Shown here piece after piece: positions 1 to 9,275 of a DNA stretch of 47,664 nucleotides. Origin of the DNA: Myxococcales bacterium. Its GTDB lineage: Bacteria; Myxococcota_A; UBA9160; SMWR01. The stretch spans positions 1-47,664 of the forward strand of contig JAOUNA010000005.1 of the NCBI GenBank assembly GCA_029881215.1, read 5' to 3'. Under the pieces are notes generated by a model. It did no database searches, was not told where the DNA came from, and was given only the letters and a program-made list of their open reading frames with translations. Within the stretch, counting starts at the first letter, position 1. Each line of letters begins with the position of its first letter. Both the position numbers and the translations under genes were made by a program.

Positions 1-2
1 CT

Positions 3-224
3 GCCGTGATCGCCGCCATGGGGGGCATCCTCTCGGAGGTCGGTGCGGCGCTGATGGTGGGCGCCAACCTCGAAGGCGAGACGCGCGTGCTCACCACGGC
101 CATCGTCATGTACGTCGGCATGGGCGAGTACGAGATGGCGATCGGACTGGCCGCCGTGCTCATGGGACTCATGCTGGTGCTGACAGGCGTCCTCACCGCC
201 GTGCAGCAGAGTGGCCGCAGATGA
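3..224 (+). CDS. tupB: Tungstate-type ABC transporter permease, C-terminal fragment (partial)
   Basis: Only the last ~73 codons are in the window; the reading frame is open to the left edge. The fragment holds the end of a permease domain: a cytoplasmic-loop sequence like the EAA motif of importers (EVGAALMVGANLEG) followed by two hydrophobic segments and a short basic tail. The EVGAA...GGN/GANL-type loop and the pairing with a TOBE-domain ATPase match TupB/WtpB-like tungstate or molybdate permeases of the inner membrane. Its TGA stop overlaps the ATG of the ATPase gene in an ATGA arrangement, so the two are translationally coupled. The solute-binding protein (TupA) would lie upstream, outside the window. 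Substrate (tungstate versus molybdate) is inferred from family resemblance only. Confidence 0.75.
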   Translation, partial: AVIAAMGGILSEVGAALMVGANLEGETRVLTTAIVMYVGMGEYEMAIGLAAVLMGLMLVLTGVLTAVQQSGRR

Positions 225-1303
225 GCGGTGCGGCGCTGCTCTCTGCGCGCGAGCTCCGTGTGGAGCGCCGCTCGCGGCGCGGCTCCTTCACGCTGCAGAT
301 CGACGCGCTCGATCTTCGCGCGGGCGAGGTGCTGGCGATCCTCGGCCCCAACGGGGCCGGCAAGAGCACGCTCTTGCGCGCGCTCGCCGGCCTCGAGCAC
401 CCCGCGCGGGGCGCCATCGATTCCGCGGCCGCCGGCCCCATCACCCTGGTCTTCCAGCGGCCCGCTGCCTTTGCCGGCTCCGTCGCGCACAACGTGGCGG
501 CCGCGCTGCTCGGGCGCGGCCTCGAGCGCGCCCAGCTGGAGCGGCGCGTACGCGAAGCGCTCGAGCGCTTCGAGATCGCGTCGCTCGCGCCGCGCCGCGC
601 CCACACGCTGTCGGGTGGCGAGCTGCGCAGGCTGGCCCTCGCGCGCGCCTTCGTGCTCGCCCCTGCGGTGCTGCTGCTCGACGAGCCCTTCGACGATCTC
701 GACGCGAGCGGCCAGGCATCGCTCTCCCTCGATCTGCGCCGCGCCATCGGCGACACCGGCGTCGCGGTCGCGATGGTCACCCACGATCTGCGCCGCGCGC
801 TGCTCCTGGCCGACCGCATCGCCGTGCTGCTCGAGGGGCGGCTGGCGCAGATCGACCGGCGGGATTCCGTGCTCGAGAAGCCGCGCACGCCCGAGATCGC
901 GCGCGTCGTGGGCATGTCGAACCTGGTGCGCGGTGTCGTCGTCGCAGCGCCGGACGGCGGTCGCCGCGTCGAGGTCGACGCCCACCACGCCATCCCCGTG
1001 CGCACCGCGCTCGAGACGGGGTGCGGCGTCTGGGCGGGCATTCGTCCGGAGCACCTCAAGATCGACGTGGGTCGGGGCGGGAGCGGGATCGCGATCGGGA
1101 AGGCCGTCGTGCGCAGCGTGGTGGACGACGGCGTCGCGGCCAGCGTTGCGCTCGCCTGGGCGGGTGAGGAGCTGCACACCCACCTGCTCGCAGGGCGCGG
1201 CCTGGCCCGCTCTCTCGAGCCCGGCGCTCTCGTCGTGCTGGCGGTCCAGCCGGAGCACGTGCACCTGATTCCCGTCGCCGAGGCGCCGCGCGCGGCGGGC
1301 TAG
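221..1303 (+). CDS. tupC: Tungstate/molybdate-type ABC transporter ATP-binding protein with TOBE domain
   Basis: ATPase subunit that powers import through the permease encoded just upstream. The N-terminal ~230 residues form an ABC domain with Walker A GPNGAGKST, signature LSGGE, Walker B LLLDEPFDDL and the switch histidine in MVTHDLR. The region from about residue 240 onward resembles the TOBE oxyanion-sensing domain of ModC/TupC/PotA-like ATPases, so the 360-residue length is normal for this group and longer than bare ABC ATPases. The ATG overlaps the TGA of tupB (ATGA). A TOBE domain suggests that intracellular oxyanion may inhibit transport in trans, as known for ModC relatives. Specificity cannot be read directly; MoaA encoded at 23.9 kb gives the metal a plausible use. 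The gene is convergent with metF, 33 bp away. Confidence 0.85.
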   Translation: MSGAALLSARELRVERRSRRGSFTLQIDALDLRAGEVLAILGPNGAGKSTLLRALAGLEHPARGAIDSAAAGPITLVFQRPAAFAGSVAHNVAAALLGRGLERAQLERRVREALERFEIASLAPRRAHTLSGGELRRLALARAFVLAPAVLLLDEPFDDLDASGQASLSLDLRRAIGDTGVAVAMVTHDLRRALLLADRIAVLLEGRLAQIDRRDSVLEKPRTPEIARVVGMSNLVRGVVVAAPDGGRRVEVDAHHAIPVRTALETGCGVWAGIRPEHLKIDVGRGGSGIAIGKAVVRSVVDDGVAASVALAWAGEELHTHLLAGRGLARSLEPGALVVLAVQPEHVHLIPVAEAPRAAG

Positions 1304-1336
1304 CGCCGCGCGCGTTCCGCATGCCCGGCCGGGAGC

Positions 1337-2203
1337 TCAGAGACCGAGCGTCTCGCGCAGCGCCACCAACACCTCGCGGGTCGCCGGCGATCGGTTCAGC
1401 GTGTAGAAGTGGATGCCCGGCGCGCCGTGCTGGAGCAGATCTGCGCACTGCGCGGTGGCGTGGCGCACGCCGATGTCGTGGACCGCATCCGCATCGTCCG
1501 CGACCGCCTCGAGCTCGCGCGCGAGGGCTTCGGGGATGCGATTGCCGTTGAGCGCGGCGATGCGCTGGATGCCCTTCACGCTGGTGATGGGCATGATGCC
1601 GGGCACGATGGGCACACCGATGCCGGCCGCCCGGGCCCGCTCGACGTACCGCAGGAAATCCTCGTTGTCGAAGAAGAGCTGCGTCAGCAGGAATTCGCAG
1701 CCGGCGTCGACCTTGAGGCGGGCGTGTGCGATCTCGGCGTCCCAGTCGGGCGACTCCGGGTGCATCTCGGGGTGCGCCGCGCCGCCGACGCACAGGCCGA
1801 ATTCGCGCGCGAAGGCGGCCAGGTCCGAGGCGTGCTGGAAGTCTCGCGGCGCGTGGGCGCCGCCGGCCGCCGGCAGATCGCCGCGCAGGGCGAGAATGTT
1901 CGCCACGCCGCCGATGCACAGCGCATCCAGCACGCCGCGCATCTCGTCGCGCGAATAGCCCATCGTCACGACGTGGGCCATCGACTCCACCTTGACTTCC
2001 TGCTCGATGCGCGCGATCAGGGCGAAGGTCAGCGGGCGTCGGTCCTTGGCGAGCGGACAGGTGACCGAGACGTAGTCGGGCGCGAGTCGCGCCAGATCTC
2101 GGATCGTCTCGAGCAGCTCGTTGGCGGCGACCAGATTGCGCGGCGGAAAGAACTCGAAGGAGAAGATGGGTCGCCGCTGCGCGTAGAGATCGGCGATGCG
2201 CAT
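1337..2203 (-). CDS. metF: 5,10-methylenetetrahydrofolate reductase
   Basis: FAD enzyme reducing 5,10-methylene-THF to 5-methyl-THF for methionine synthesis. The 288-residue protein matches the bacterial MetF length. It starts with the family's FSFEFFPPR segment, whose Glu is the conserved catalytic acid, and carries ALRGDLP in the flavin-binding strand, the FLLTQLFFDN strand and PGIMPI near the folate site, all in the usual order of the TIM barrel. The start ATG shares one base with the TGA stop of menE (TGATG), which makes metF the last gene of the menaquinone unit. It has no pathway link to menaquinone beyond both pathways using one-carbon or SAM chemistry (MenG consumes SAM). Identity is secure; the operon membership is seen in the overlap. 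Confidence 0.95.
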   Translation of the reverse strand: MRIADLYAQRRPIFSFEFFPPRNLVAANELLETIRDLARLAPDYVSVTCPLAKDRRPLTFALIARIEQEVKVESMAHVVTMGYSRDEMRGVLDALCIGGVANILALRGDLPAAGGAHAPRDFQHASDLAAFAREFGLCVGGAAHPEMHPESPDWDAEIAHARLKVDAGCEFLLTQLFFDNEDFLRYVERARAAGIGVPIVPGIMPITSVKGIQRIAALNGNRIPEALARELEAVADDADAVHDIGVRHATAQCADLLQHGAPGIHFYTLNRSPATREVLVALRETLGL

Positions 2204-3705
2204 CACTCGTTTGCTCCGTGATCGTCGTGTTGCATTTCGAGCAGCCGGTGGCGCTGCAGCTTGCCGGCCGCGTTGCGCGGCAGGGAGGTCGCGCGGTAGA
2301 AGGCCAGGGGAACCTTGTAGCCGGCCAGCCGCTCGCGGCAGAACGCGCGCAGCTCGCGCGCCGAGGGCGCGTCTGCGCCGGGGCGCGGCACCCACCAGGC
2401 GGCGGGTCGCCGGCCGTACTCGTCGTCGTCGACACCGGTCACCCCGACGTCTGCAATGGCGGGGTGCTCGCGCAGCGCCGCCTCCACCTCCGCCGGGTAC
2501 ACGTTCTCGCCGCCCGAGATGATGAGGTCGCTGCGGCGATCGAAGACGCGGAGCCGACCCTCCGCATCGAGTGCGCCCATGTCGCCCGTGCGCAGCCACC
2601 CGTCGCGCAAGCTCGTGCCCTCGCCTTCGGGCTCGCGGATGTAGCCCGACATGACGCTCGGGCTCTTCACCCAGATCTCGCCCTCGACGCCGGTCGGCAC
2701 GGGCGCACCGCGCGCGTCCACGATGCGCAGCTCCGTGCCGAGCAGCGGCGTTAATCCCGCGTCCGGACCGCCCTCCTCGCAGGCCGGGCGCGTCGCCACC
2801 TGGGACGCCGCCTCCGTCAAGCCGTAGGTGAGCGCGATCGGGAAGCGGCGCGCGCGCGCGCGCTCGAAGATCTCGCGGGAGCAGGGTCCGCCCCCGATCA
2901 GTGCGCAGCGCAGATGCGCGGGCGCGTCGCGCCCGCCGCGCGCCTCGAGCACGCGTTGCAGCATCGTCGCGGTGAGTGAGACGTGCGTGACGCGCTCCGT
3001 GTCGATGGACCGGTTCACGGCGTCGGCATCGAAACGGCGGTGCAACAGCGTCGACGTGCCGCAGAGGACGCCGCGCAGCAGGATGGAGAGCCCGCCCACG
3101 TGGAAGAGGGGCAGGCAGGCGAGCCAGTGGTCGTCGCGATGCACCCCGAGGTGCATCGATGCGCTGACGGCGCTCCACAGAAAATTGTCGCGGCTCAGGC
3201 AGGCGCCCCTCGGGCGCCCGGTGGTTCCCGAGGTGTAGAGAATCGCGAGGGGGGCGGCTGTGCCCGCGCGGGGGGCGAGCGGCTCCAGGTGGATCGGCGC
3301 GGTCGTATCGTCGAGCGCGTCGGCCGAGACGCGCTCCACCCCCGGTGCCATCCTCGCGGTGACGGCCGCTGTTTCCGCCAGGGCCTCGCTCCCGTGGAGC
3401 AGCAGCCGCGCGCCGCTGTCGCCCAGCTGGAAGCACAGCTCGCGCGGGCTGAGGCGCACGTTCAGCGGAAGCAGCGTCGCGCCGCAGGCGTCGAGCGCGT
3501 GCAAAATTTCGACGAAGCGCAGCTCGTTCTCGAGAAGCACGGCGACGACGTCTCCGCAGCGCACGCCGCGTGCGCGCAGCGCCGCGGCGAGGTGGCGCAC
3601 GCGCAGCGCGAGCGCTCCGAAGCGGAGGGTCGCTCCGTCCACATGCAGCGCAGCGCGGTCCGGCGTGACCGCGGCGCGCTCGAAGAGCCAGGGAGCGTTC
3701 AGCAT
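2203..3705 (-). CDS. menE: o-Succinylbenzoate-CoA ligase
   Basis: ANL-superfamily adenylating enzyme that activates o-succinylbenzoate with ATP and CoA, the step before MenB. In the 500-residue protein I see the P-loop-like LYTSGTTGRPRG (A3), the A5 motif TYGLTEAAS, A7-type GWLRTGDMG, A8-type RRSDLIISGGENVYP hinge and the C-terminal catalytic lysine in NAAGKLQRH. The motifs alone fit any acyl-CoA synthetase; the MenE call rests on its place between menC and metF in a complete men operon. The start ATG lies inside the end of menC (7-bp overlap), so translation is probably coupled. Confidence 0.9.
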   Translation of the reverse strand: MLNAPWLFERAAVTPDRAALHVDGATLRFGALALRVRHLAAALRARGVRCGDVVAVLLENELRFVEILHALDACGATLLPLNVRLSPRELCFQLGDSGARLLLHGSEALAETAAVTARMAPGVERVSADALDDTTAPIHLEPLAPRAGTAAPLAILYTSGTTGRPRGACLSRDNFLWSAVSASMHLGVHRDDHWLACLPLFHVGGLSILLRGVLCGTSTLLHRRFDADAVNRSIDTERVTHVSLTATMLQRVLEARGGRDAPAHLRCALIGGGPCSREIFERARARRFPIALTYGLTEAASQVATRPACEEGGPDAGLTPLLGTELRIVDARGAPVPTGVEGEIWVKSPSVMSGYIREPEGEGTSLRDGWLRTGDMGALDAEGRLRVFDRRSDLIISGGENVYPAEVEAALREHPAIADVGVTGVDDDEYGRRPAAWWVPRPGADAPSARELRAFCRERLAGYKVPLAFYRATSLPRNAAGKLQRHRLLEMQHDDHGANE

Positions 3706-4835
3706 CGCGCGCGCCGCTCCTGCGTCGGGCCCGTCGCCACGCGCGCAACGGCCTTGGGCTTCGGCACGACGCCGAGTCCGGGTCCCTCCGGCAACGCGCG
3801 CGCGCCAGCGTGCACGCGCGGAAGCAGTGCGAGATCCGCCGCGAGCAGCGCGTCGCCGGCGAGGCCCGCCGCGCGCAGCGGGGCGGGCAGGGAGGCCGCG
3901 AAGTGCAGCGCGGCCGCGCTGCCGATCGCGGCGTCGAGCAGGCCGGTCACCACCACGTCGATGCCGGCGCCGAGCGCGCACGCGGCGATGCGCTGCGCGG
4001 GGCGCAGTCCGCCGAGCGCCGCCGGCTTCACGATCAGGCAATCCGCGGCCTTGCGCGCGATGAGCGCCCGGGCCTGCGCCTCGTCGCGGACGCTCTCGTC
4101 GGCGGCCACCGGAACGGACGCCGCCGCGCGCACGCGCGCCAGCGCGTCGAGGTCGCCCGCGGCGACGGGCTGCTCGACGAAGGCCGGCGCGAGCGGCGCG
4201 AGCGCTGCGAGCGTGCGCTGCGCGGTGGCTTCGTCCCAGGCGCCGTTCGCGTCGAGGCGCAGCTCGATCGCGGCGCCAATCGCCTCGCGCACGGCAGTGG
4301 CGCGGGCCACGTCGCGGTCCGGTGTATCAAATCCCAGCTTGAGCTTCAGCACGCGAAAGCCGTGCGCGACGGCCTGCCGGGCGTGGCGCACAGCCGTCGC
4401 GGCGTCGCCGGCGCTGATCAGCGCGTTGACCGGAACCGACGCGTGGGGCTGCGCCGCGCGATCTGCGCAGAGCAGCGCCGCCACGCTCCGATCGCTCGCG
4501 CGCGCGAAGAGATCGTGCAGCGCGAAGTCGAGGCCGGCCCGCGCACTCGGCGCGCCGGGCGTGCACTGCGCCACGCGATCGAGCGCGGCGTCGAGATCGC
4601 GGACCTCCGCTTCGAGCAGCGCCTCGAGCCCCGCGGCGAGCGCCCGCTGTGTCTGCGCCAGCGGCTCGAGTCCGAACCCGGCGATCGGCGTGGACTCCCC
4701 CCAGCCCGTCGCCCCGTTCTCCGCTTCGAGGCCGATGAGCACGCCCTCGCGCGCCGCCTGCTCCCCGCGCGCGGTCACGAGCGGACGCCGCAGCGGAATG
4801 CGGAAGGGCGTGAGCGTCGCGCGCGCGATCCTCAT
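3699..4835 (-). CDS. menC: o-Succinylbenzoate synthase (enolase superfamily)
   Basis: Dehydrates SHCHC to o-succinylbenzoate in menaquinone synthesis. The 378-residue protein shows the muconate-lactonizing subgroup signatures in order: KxK base in VLKLKLG, first metal ligand in RLDANGAW, second in FVEQP, third in VAADES and the second catalytic lysine in LIVKPAALGG. The longer ORF upstream is rejected because the ATG at 4835 sits in an ATGA overlap with the menA stop and begins the typical N-terminal strand ([17 protein letters not shown]). Dipeptide epimerases share these residues, but the operon context decides for MenC. Confidence 0.92.
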   Translation of the reverse strand: MRIARATLTPFRIPLRRPLVTARGEQAAREGVLIGLEAENGATGWGESTPIAGFGLEPLAQTQRALAAGLEALLEAEVRDLDAALDRVAQCTPGAPSARAGLDFALHDLFARASDRSVAALLCADRAAQPHASVPVNALISAGDAATAVRHARQAVAHGFRVLKLKLGFDTPDRDVARATAVREAIGAAIELRLDANGAWDEATAQRTLAALAPLAPAFVEQPVAAGDLDALARVRAAASVPVAADESVRDEAQARALIARKAADCLIVKPAALGGLRPAQRIAACALGAGIDVVVTGLLDAAIGSAAALHFAASLPAPLRAAGLAGDALLAADLALLPRVHAGARALPEGPGLGVVPKPKAVARVATGPTQERRARC

Positions 4836-5752
4836 GCGGCGCCTCCGATCCAGCCCAGCGCGAACAGCAGCGCGAAGACGAGGCCGAGGCGCGCCGTGTC
4901 GGCCAGCGCGTCGTTCAGCGCCGGGCCATCCACGCGGCGCCACACCACGCGCAGCAGGCGCACGGCGCGCGGCAGCGTCGCGAGCGGCAGCAGGATCCAC
5001 GCGGAGACCTGCGCGCCGAGCCAGAGGCCGACCGGCACCGCGTAGGCCAGCACGAGCAGCGCGCCGAACTCCACACGCGTGCCCCGGCGGCCGATGCGCA
5101 CGGCGAGCGTGCGCTTGCCCGCGCGCTGATCCGTGTCGATGTCGCGCAGGTTGTTGACGACCAGCACGGCCGTGGCGAGCGCGCCGATGCTGAGCGAGGC
5201 CGCGAGCGCATCAGCGGGAAGCGTCAGCAGCTGCACGTAGCAGGTGCCGCACACCGCGGCGACGCCGAAGAAGACGAAGACCGCGACATCACCGAGGCCG
5301 TGATAGGCGAGCGGCCAGGGCCCGCCGGTGTAGGCGATGCCCGCCGCGATGGAGAGTGTCCCGAGCAGCGCGATCGGCCAGCCGGCGACGGCGATCAGGT
5401 AGAGCCCGACGAGCCCGGCCGCGGCGAAGACGAGCGCGGCGCCGCGACGCACCTGGGCAGGCGTGAGCCAGCCCATCTGCACGGCGCGCGGCGGCCCGAT
5501 GCGGTCCTCGCCGTCGGCGCCCTTCTCGGCGTCGAAGAAGTCGTTGGCGAGGTTGGTGCCGATCTGGATGAGCACGGCGCCGAGACACGCCGCCAGCGCG
5601 GGGCCGACTCGAGCGCCGCCGTGCGCGTGGGCCACCGCCGTGCCCACCAACACCGGCGCCGCCGACACGGCCAGCGTGCGCGGTCGCGAAGCGCTGGCCC
5701 AGGCCCGCCACGCGTTCGGCGCCGCGAGCGAACGGGGCGCTACGGTCGCCAC
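4832..5752 (-). CDS. menA: 1,4-Dihydroxy-2-naphthoate polyprenyltransferase
   Basis: UbiA-family integral membrane enzyme that attaches the polyprenyl tail to DHNA, giving demethylmenaquinone. About eight hydrophobic helices are visible. The first aspartate-rich motif is [17 protein letters not shown] and the second is [20 protein letters not shown]; both bind Mg-prenyl diphosphate. I chose the GTG at 5752, which gives 306 residues, the normal family length; it overlaps the end of menB by 13 bp. The longer ORF in the track is antisense-like sequence inside menB. No other in-frame ATG occurs before the first membrane helix, so GTG is the reasonable start. Confidence 0.92.
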   Translation of the reverse strand: MATVAPRSLAAPNAWRAWASASRPRTLAVSAAPVLVGTAVAHAHGGARVGPALAACLGAVLIQIGTNLANDFFDAEKGADGEDRIGPPRAVQMGWLTPAQVRRGAALVFAAAGLVGLYLIAVAGWPIALLGTLSIAAGIAYTGGPWPLAYHGLGDVAVFVFFGVAAVCGTCYVQLLTLPADALAASLSIGALATAVLVVNNLRDIDTDQRAGKRTLAVRIGRRGTRVEFGALLVLAYAVPVGLWLGAQVSAWILLPLATLPRAVRLLRVVWRRVDGPALNDALADTARLGLVFALLFALGWIGGAA

Positions 5753-6567
5753 GGGAACCGCGAGAAATCGGGCTCGCGCTTCTGCACGAAGGCATCGCGG
5801 CCCTCCTGGCCCTCTTCGGTCATGTAGAAGAGCATGGTGGCGTTGCCCGCCAGCTCCTGGATGCCCGCCTGCCCGTCGCAGTCGGCGTTGAACGCCGCCT
5901 TGAGGCAGCGAATGGCGATGGGGCTGTGGCGCAGGATCTCGCGCGCCCAGGCGACCCCCGTGGCCTCGAGATCTTCGAGCGGCACCACCGCGTTGACGAG
6001 ACCCATCTCCAGCGCCTGATGCGCGTCGTATTGCCGGCACAGGTACCAGATCTCGCGCGCCTTCTTCTGTCCGACCACCCGCGCCATGTAGGACGCGCCG
6101 AAGCCGGCGTCGAAGCTGCCCACGCGCGGGCCCGTCTGACCGAAGCGCGCGTTCTCGGCCGCGATGCTGAGGTCGCAGATCAGGTGCAGCACGTGCCCTC
6201 CGCCGATCGCGTAGCCGGCCACCAGCGCGATGATCGGCTTGGGCAGGCTGCGGATCACGCGCTGCAGGTCGAGCGCGTTGAGGCGCGGCACGCCGTCGTC
6301 GTCCACGTAGCCCGCGTCGCCGCGCACCTTCTGGTCGCCGCCGGAGCAGAATGCGTCCGGGCCCTCGCCCGTGAACAGGATGACGCCGATCTTGGCGTCC
6401 TCGCGCGCGCGGGCAAAGGCATCGATCAGCTCGAAGAGGGTGCGCGGGCGGAATGCGTTGCGCACCTCGGGCCGCGCGATGGTGATCTTGGCGATCCCCT
6501 CGCCGTTGGTCTCGAAGCGGATGTCGTCGTAGTTGCGGACGCTCTTCCAGTCGACGGGGCTGCTCAT
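5740..6567 (-). CDS. menB: 1,4-Dihydroxy-2-naphthoyl-CoA synthase
   Basis: Crotonase-fold enzyme closing the naphthoquinone ring of o-succinylbenzoyl-CoA. The 275-residue protein has the MenB features [16 protein letters not shown] after the first oxyanion strand, [10 protein letters not shown] for the second oxyanion-hole NH and [12 protein letters not shown] with the conserved serine and tyrosine, plus DFSRFPWRP at the C-terminus, characteristic of true MenB rather than generic enoyl-CoA hydratases. An aspartate-containing segment ([12 protein letters not shown]) suggests the bicarbonate-dependent or acid-bearing loop should be checked by alignment. GAGAGAGG lies 6-13 bp upstream of the ATG, and the ATG overlaps the menH TGA. 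Confidence 0.95.
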   Translation of the reverse strand: MSSPVDWKSVRNYDDIRFETNGEGIAKITIARPEVRNAFRPRTLFELIDAFARAREDAKIGVILFTGEGPDAFCSGGDQKVRGDAGYVDDDGVPRLNALDLQRVIRSLPKPIIALVAGYAIGGGHVLHLICDLSIAAENARFGQTGPRVGSFDAGFGASYMARVVGQKKAREIWYLCRQYDAHQALEMGLVNAVVPLEDLEATGVAWAREILRHSPIAIRCLKAAFNADCDGQAGIQELAGNATMLFYMTEEGQEGRDAFVQKREPDFSRFPWRP

Positions 6568-7460
6568 GGATTGACCTCTCTCGGTTGGCGGTGACTGTCG
6601 AGCCTGCCCGGTGCGCTGCGTGCGTCGGCCTCGACCTGCTCGAAGAAGCTGTGCGCGATGCGCTGGAACGCGGCGGGGTTCTCGAGATGGGCGGCGTGTC
6701 CGGCGGCCGGAAGCATCACGACGCGCGCGTCGGGCAGGCGCGCGGCCAGCTCCGCGGCGATGGCGCGAAACTTTGCGTCCTCCTCGCCCACCGCGAGGCA
6801 GACGGGCAGGCGCAACGCCGACAGTCGTTCGTGGAGCGGCGCCTGCGCGCCGGCGCCCATGCCGCGCAGCGCGTACGCCAGCGCGTGTGCGCCGCACGCG
6901 AGCCGCTGGGCGCGGGCCGCGGCGCGCGCGGTTTCGGAGAGGCGGCGCTGCTGGCTCGCGAAGAGCGGACGCGCCATCCAGGCCTCCACGAAGGCGGGCA
7001 CGCCGTCGCGCTCGATGCGCTCGGCCAGCGCGCCGTCCTCGCGCCGTCGTGCGGCGCGTGCCGCCGCGTCTGCGATGCCGGCGCTGGCGCCCACGAGCAG
7101 CGCCGAAGCGATCCGCTCCGGCCGGGCGGCGCACAGCGCGAGCGCCACGCGGCCGCCCATCGAATAGCCGAGCAGGTGCGCGCGCCGCGCGACGACGGTG
7201 TCGAGCACGCCGGCCAGCTGGCGCACGCAGCGCTCCATGCGGTAGAGCGCCGGATCGCGTGGCGCGTCGCTCTTGCCGTGCCCGATGAGGTCGACCGAGA
7301 GGGTGTGGAAGCGGTCGGCGAGGCCGTCCGCGACCTCCGCCATGCTCTCGCTCGAGCCGGTGAAGCCGTGCAGCAGCACCACATCGGGTCCCGCACCGCG
7401 TGCGACCACGTGCAGGCGCACGCCATCGCTCGCGATCCAGCGCGCGTCGGCGCTGCTCAC
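6564..7460 (-). CDS. menH: SHCHC synthase-type alpha/beta hydrolase
   Basis: Alpha/beta-hydrolase predicted to eliminate pyruvate from SEPHCHC, giving SHCHC. The oxyanion segment [10 protein letters not shown], nucleophile elbow GYSMGG and catalytic histidine in GHAAHLENP are visible in order, with a helical cap between. The 298-residue length is slightly above the E. coli MenH. Start: the GTG at 7460 lies in a GTGA overlap with the menD stop; the 364-residue ORF in the track runs into menD and is rejected. Function assignment relies on position between menD and menB, since this fold alone is not diagnostic. Confidence 0.88.
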   Translation of the reverse strand: MSSADARWIASDGVRLHVVARGAGPDVVLLHGFTGSSESMAEVADGLADRFHTLSVDLIGHGKSDAPRDPALYRMERCVRQLAGVLDTVVARRAHLLGYSMGGRVALALCAARPERIASALLVGASAGIADAAARAARRREDGALAERIERDGVPAFVEAWMARPLFASQQRRLSETARAAARAQRLACGAHALAYALRGMGAGAQAPLHERLSALRLPVCLAVGEEDAKFRAIAAELAARLPDARVVMLPAAGHAAHLENPAAFQRIAHSFFEQVEADARSAPGRLDSHRQPREVNP

Positions 7461-9274
7461 GGCGCGCCCTCCTGTTCGCGCGCGCCGAGCGCCGCGGCCA
7501 CCGCGGCTTCGAGCGCGTGAAACTGCGCGATGTTTCGATCCCGATCCACGGGGACCGCGAGAACGGACACGCGCGGCGTCGTGAGCGCGTCCTTCAGCGC
7601 GGCGCGCAGATGCTCCCACGAGCTGGCGCGCGCGAACGCCGCGCCCATGGCGCGGCACAAGGGCTCGAGATCGATGCCGTGGGGCGTGCGGAAGTGGGTC
7701 TCGAACGAGACCGCTGCACCGAAGCGCGCCACGGGCAGGAAGGAGAAGATCCCACCCCCGTCGTTGTCCAGCACCACGATCACGAGCGGCAGCGCGAGCC
7801 GCTGCGCCGCGAGCAGCGCTGCGCAGTCGTGCAGCAGCGCCAGGTCACCCGTCAGCAGCACGACGGGTCCCGGGTTCGCGGCGGCTGCGCCGAGCGCGCT
7901 CGAGATCATGCCGTCGATGCCGTTGGCGCCACGGTTGCAGAGCACGCGCAGGCGCCGCGCAGAGGCGGGCAGGAACGCGTCGAGATCGCGCACGGGCATG
8001 CTGTTCGAGACGTAGAGCACGGTGTCGTCCGGCAGGCACGCCGCGAGCTCCCGCACGGCGCGCGCTTCCAGCAGCGCGTCGTCCGCCTGCAGCAGCTGCT
8101 CGACGGCGCGTGCCGCGCGTCGGTCCGCGTCGAGAAAGCTCTCGAGCCAGGGCGATGCGCCGCGCGCCGGGAGCTGCGCGAGCAGCGCGTCGCACAGCGC
8201 GTTCGGCTCGGCGCACAGCAGCTGCGACGTCAGGTGGGACGGGTCGTTCCAGCCGGCGTCCGGATCGATGCGCACCAGCTCCCGCGGCGGCTGTCGCTCG
8301 AGCCACAGGCGGTAGGCCTTGCTGGTGGGCGCCAGGCCGAGCTGCAGCACGAAGTCGGGCGCGTGCGCCGCCGCGAACGCGTCGTCGCGCAGCAGCAGGT
8401 CGGCGTGGGCCACGACCGGCGCGGCCCCCACGTGCGGCCCGCAGCGGAGCTGAGAGGTGGGCTCGGCGAGCAGCGGCCAGCCCAGGCGCTGGGCGAGGCG
8501 CGCGACGCGCTCCACGAGCGCTGCGTCCGCATCCAGCGGCCCGCAGGCGATCGCGCCGCGCGCGCAGGACGCCATGCGCTCGGCGAGCTCTGCCACCTGC
8601 TCCTGCGTCGCGGTCGGAGCGCCCCGCGTCACCGTCGTGTAGGGCTGCTCTCCGCGTCCGCGCGCGGCCAGCGGATCTCGCGCGCCGAGATCTTCGGGAA
8701 CGTCGCCGGCGACGGGCCGGGGATCCAGGGGCTCGCGCAGCGGAAAGTTCAGGTGCACGGGACCCGGCGGCGCAGCGCGCGCGGCATCCACGGCGCGGCA
8801 CGCCAGGGCGCGCGCGTAGCGCAGCAGCGCGCCGCTCGCCTCCGGCGCAGCCACCTCGGCGAACCAGCGCACGTGGGGTCCGAACAGGCGCAGCTGGTCG
8901 ATGCTCTGGCCCGCGCCCCAGTCGCGCAGCTCCGCCGGCCGATCCGCCGTGAGCACGAGAAGCGGCACGCGCGCGTAGGACGCCTCGATCACCGCCGGGT
9001 GGAAGTTCGCTGCCGCGGTGCCCGAGGTGCAGAGCAGCGCCACGGGTGCGCGAGAAGCCTTGGCCAGACCCAGCGCGAAGAATCCGGCCGAGCGCTCGTC
9101 CAGGAGAGACCAGCAGCGCAGCGCCTCGTGGCCGCTGGCGCACGCGGCGAGCGGGGCGGAGCGGGAGCCAGGACACACGCAAACGTGTCGGACGCCGGCC
9201 CGCGCGAGCTCTTCGAAGAGCGCGCGACAGAAGGCCCAGTTGCGATTCGGAGCGCCGGACACGTCGCGTTGCAT
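7457..9274 (-). CDS. menD: SEPHCHC synthase (ThDP-dependent)
   Basis: Condenses isochorismate with 2-oxoglutarate-derived succinic semialdehyde on thiamine diphosphate. The N-terminal domain has [11 protein letters not shown] (substrate arginine region) and [16 protein letters not shown] with the glutamate that activates ThDP; the C-terminal domain holds GDLALLHD...[13 protein letters not shown], the Mg/ThDP-binding GDG-like motif in its usual MenD form. With the ATG at 9274 the protein is 605 residues, typically slightly longer than E. coli MenD (556) but within family range. It starts one base after the menF stop. Confidence 0.95.
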   Translation of the reverse strand: MQRDVSGAPNRNWAFCRALFEELARAGVRHVCVCPGSRSAPLAACASGHEALRCWSLLDERSAGFFALGLAKASRAPVALLCTSGTAAANFHPAVIEASYARVPLLVLTADRPAELRDWGAGQSIDQLRLFGPHVRWFAEVAAPEASGALLRYARALACRAVDAARAAPPGPVHLNFPLREPLDPRPVAGDVPEDLGARDPLAARGRGEQPYTTVTRGAPTATQEQVAELAERMASCARGAIACGPLDADAALVERVARLAQRLGWPLLAEPTSQLRCGPHVGAAPVVAHADLLLRDDAFAAAHAPDFVLQLGLAPTSKAYRLWLERQPPRELVRIDPDAGWNDPSHLTSQLLCAEPNALCDALLAQLPARGASPWLESFLDADRRAARAVEQLLQADDALLEARAVRELAACLPDDTVLYVSNSMPVRDLDAFLPASARRLRVLCNRGANGIDGMISSALGAAAANPGPVVLLTGDLALLHDCAALLAAQRLALPLVIVVLDNDGGGIFSFLPVARFGAAVSFETHFRTPHGIDLEPLCRAMGAAFARASSWEHLRAALKDALTTPRVSVLAVPVDRDRNIAQFHALEAAVAAALGAREQEGAP

Positions 9275-9275
9275 C

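Noticed and set aside
1304-1336. CCCGGCCGGG palindrome between tupC and metF
   Set aside because: A 10-base GC palindrome is expected by chance at this GC content, and no T-tract follows.
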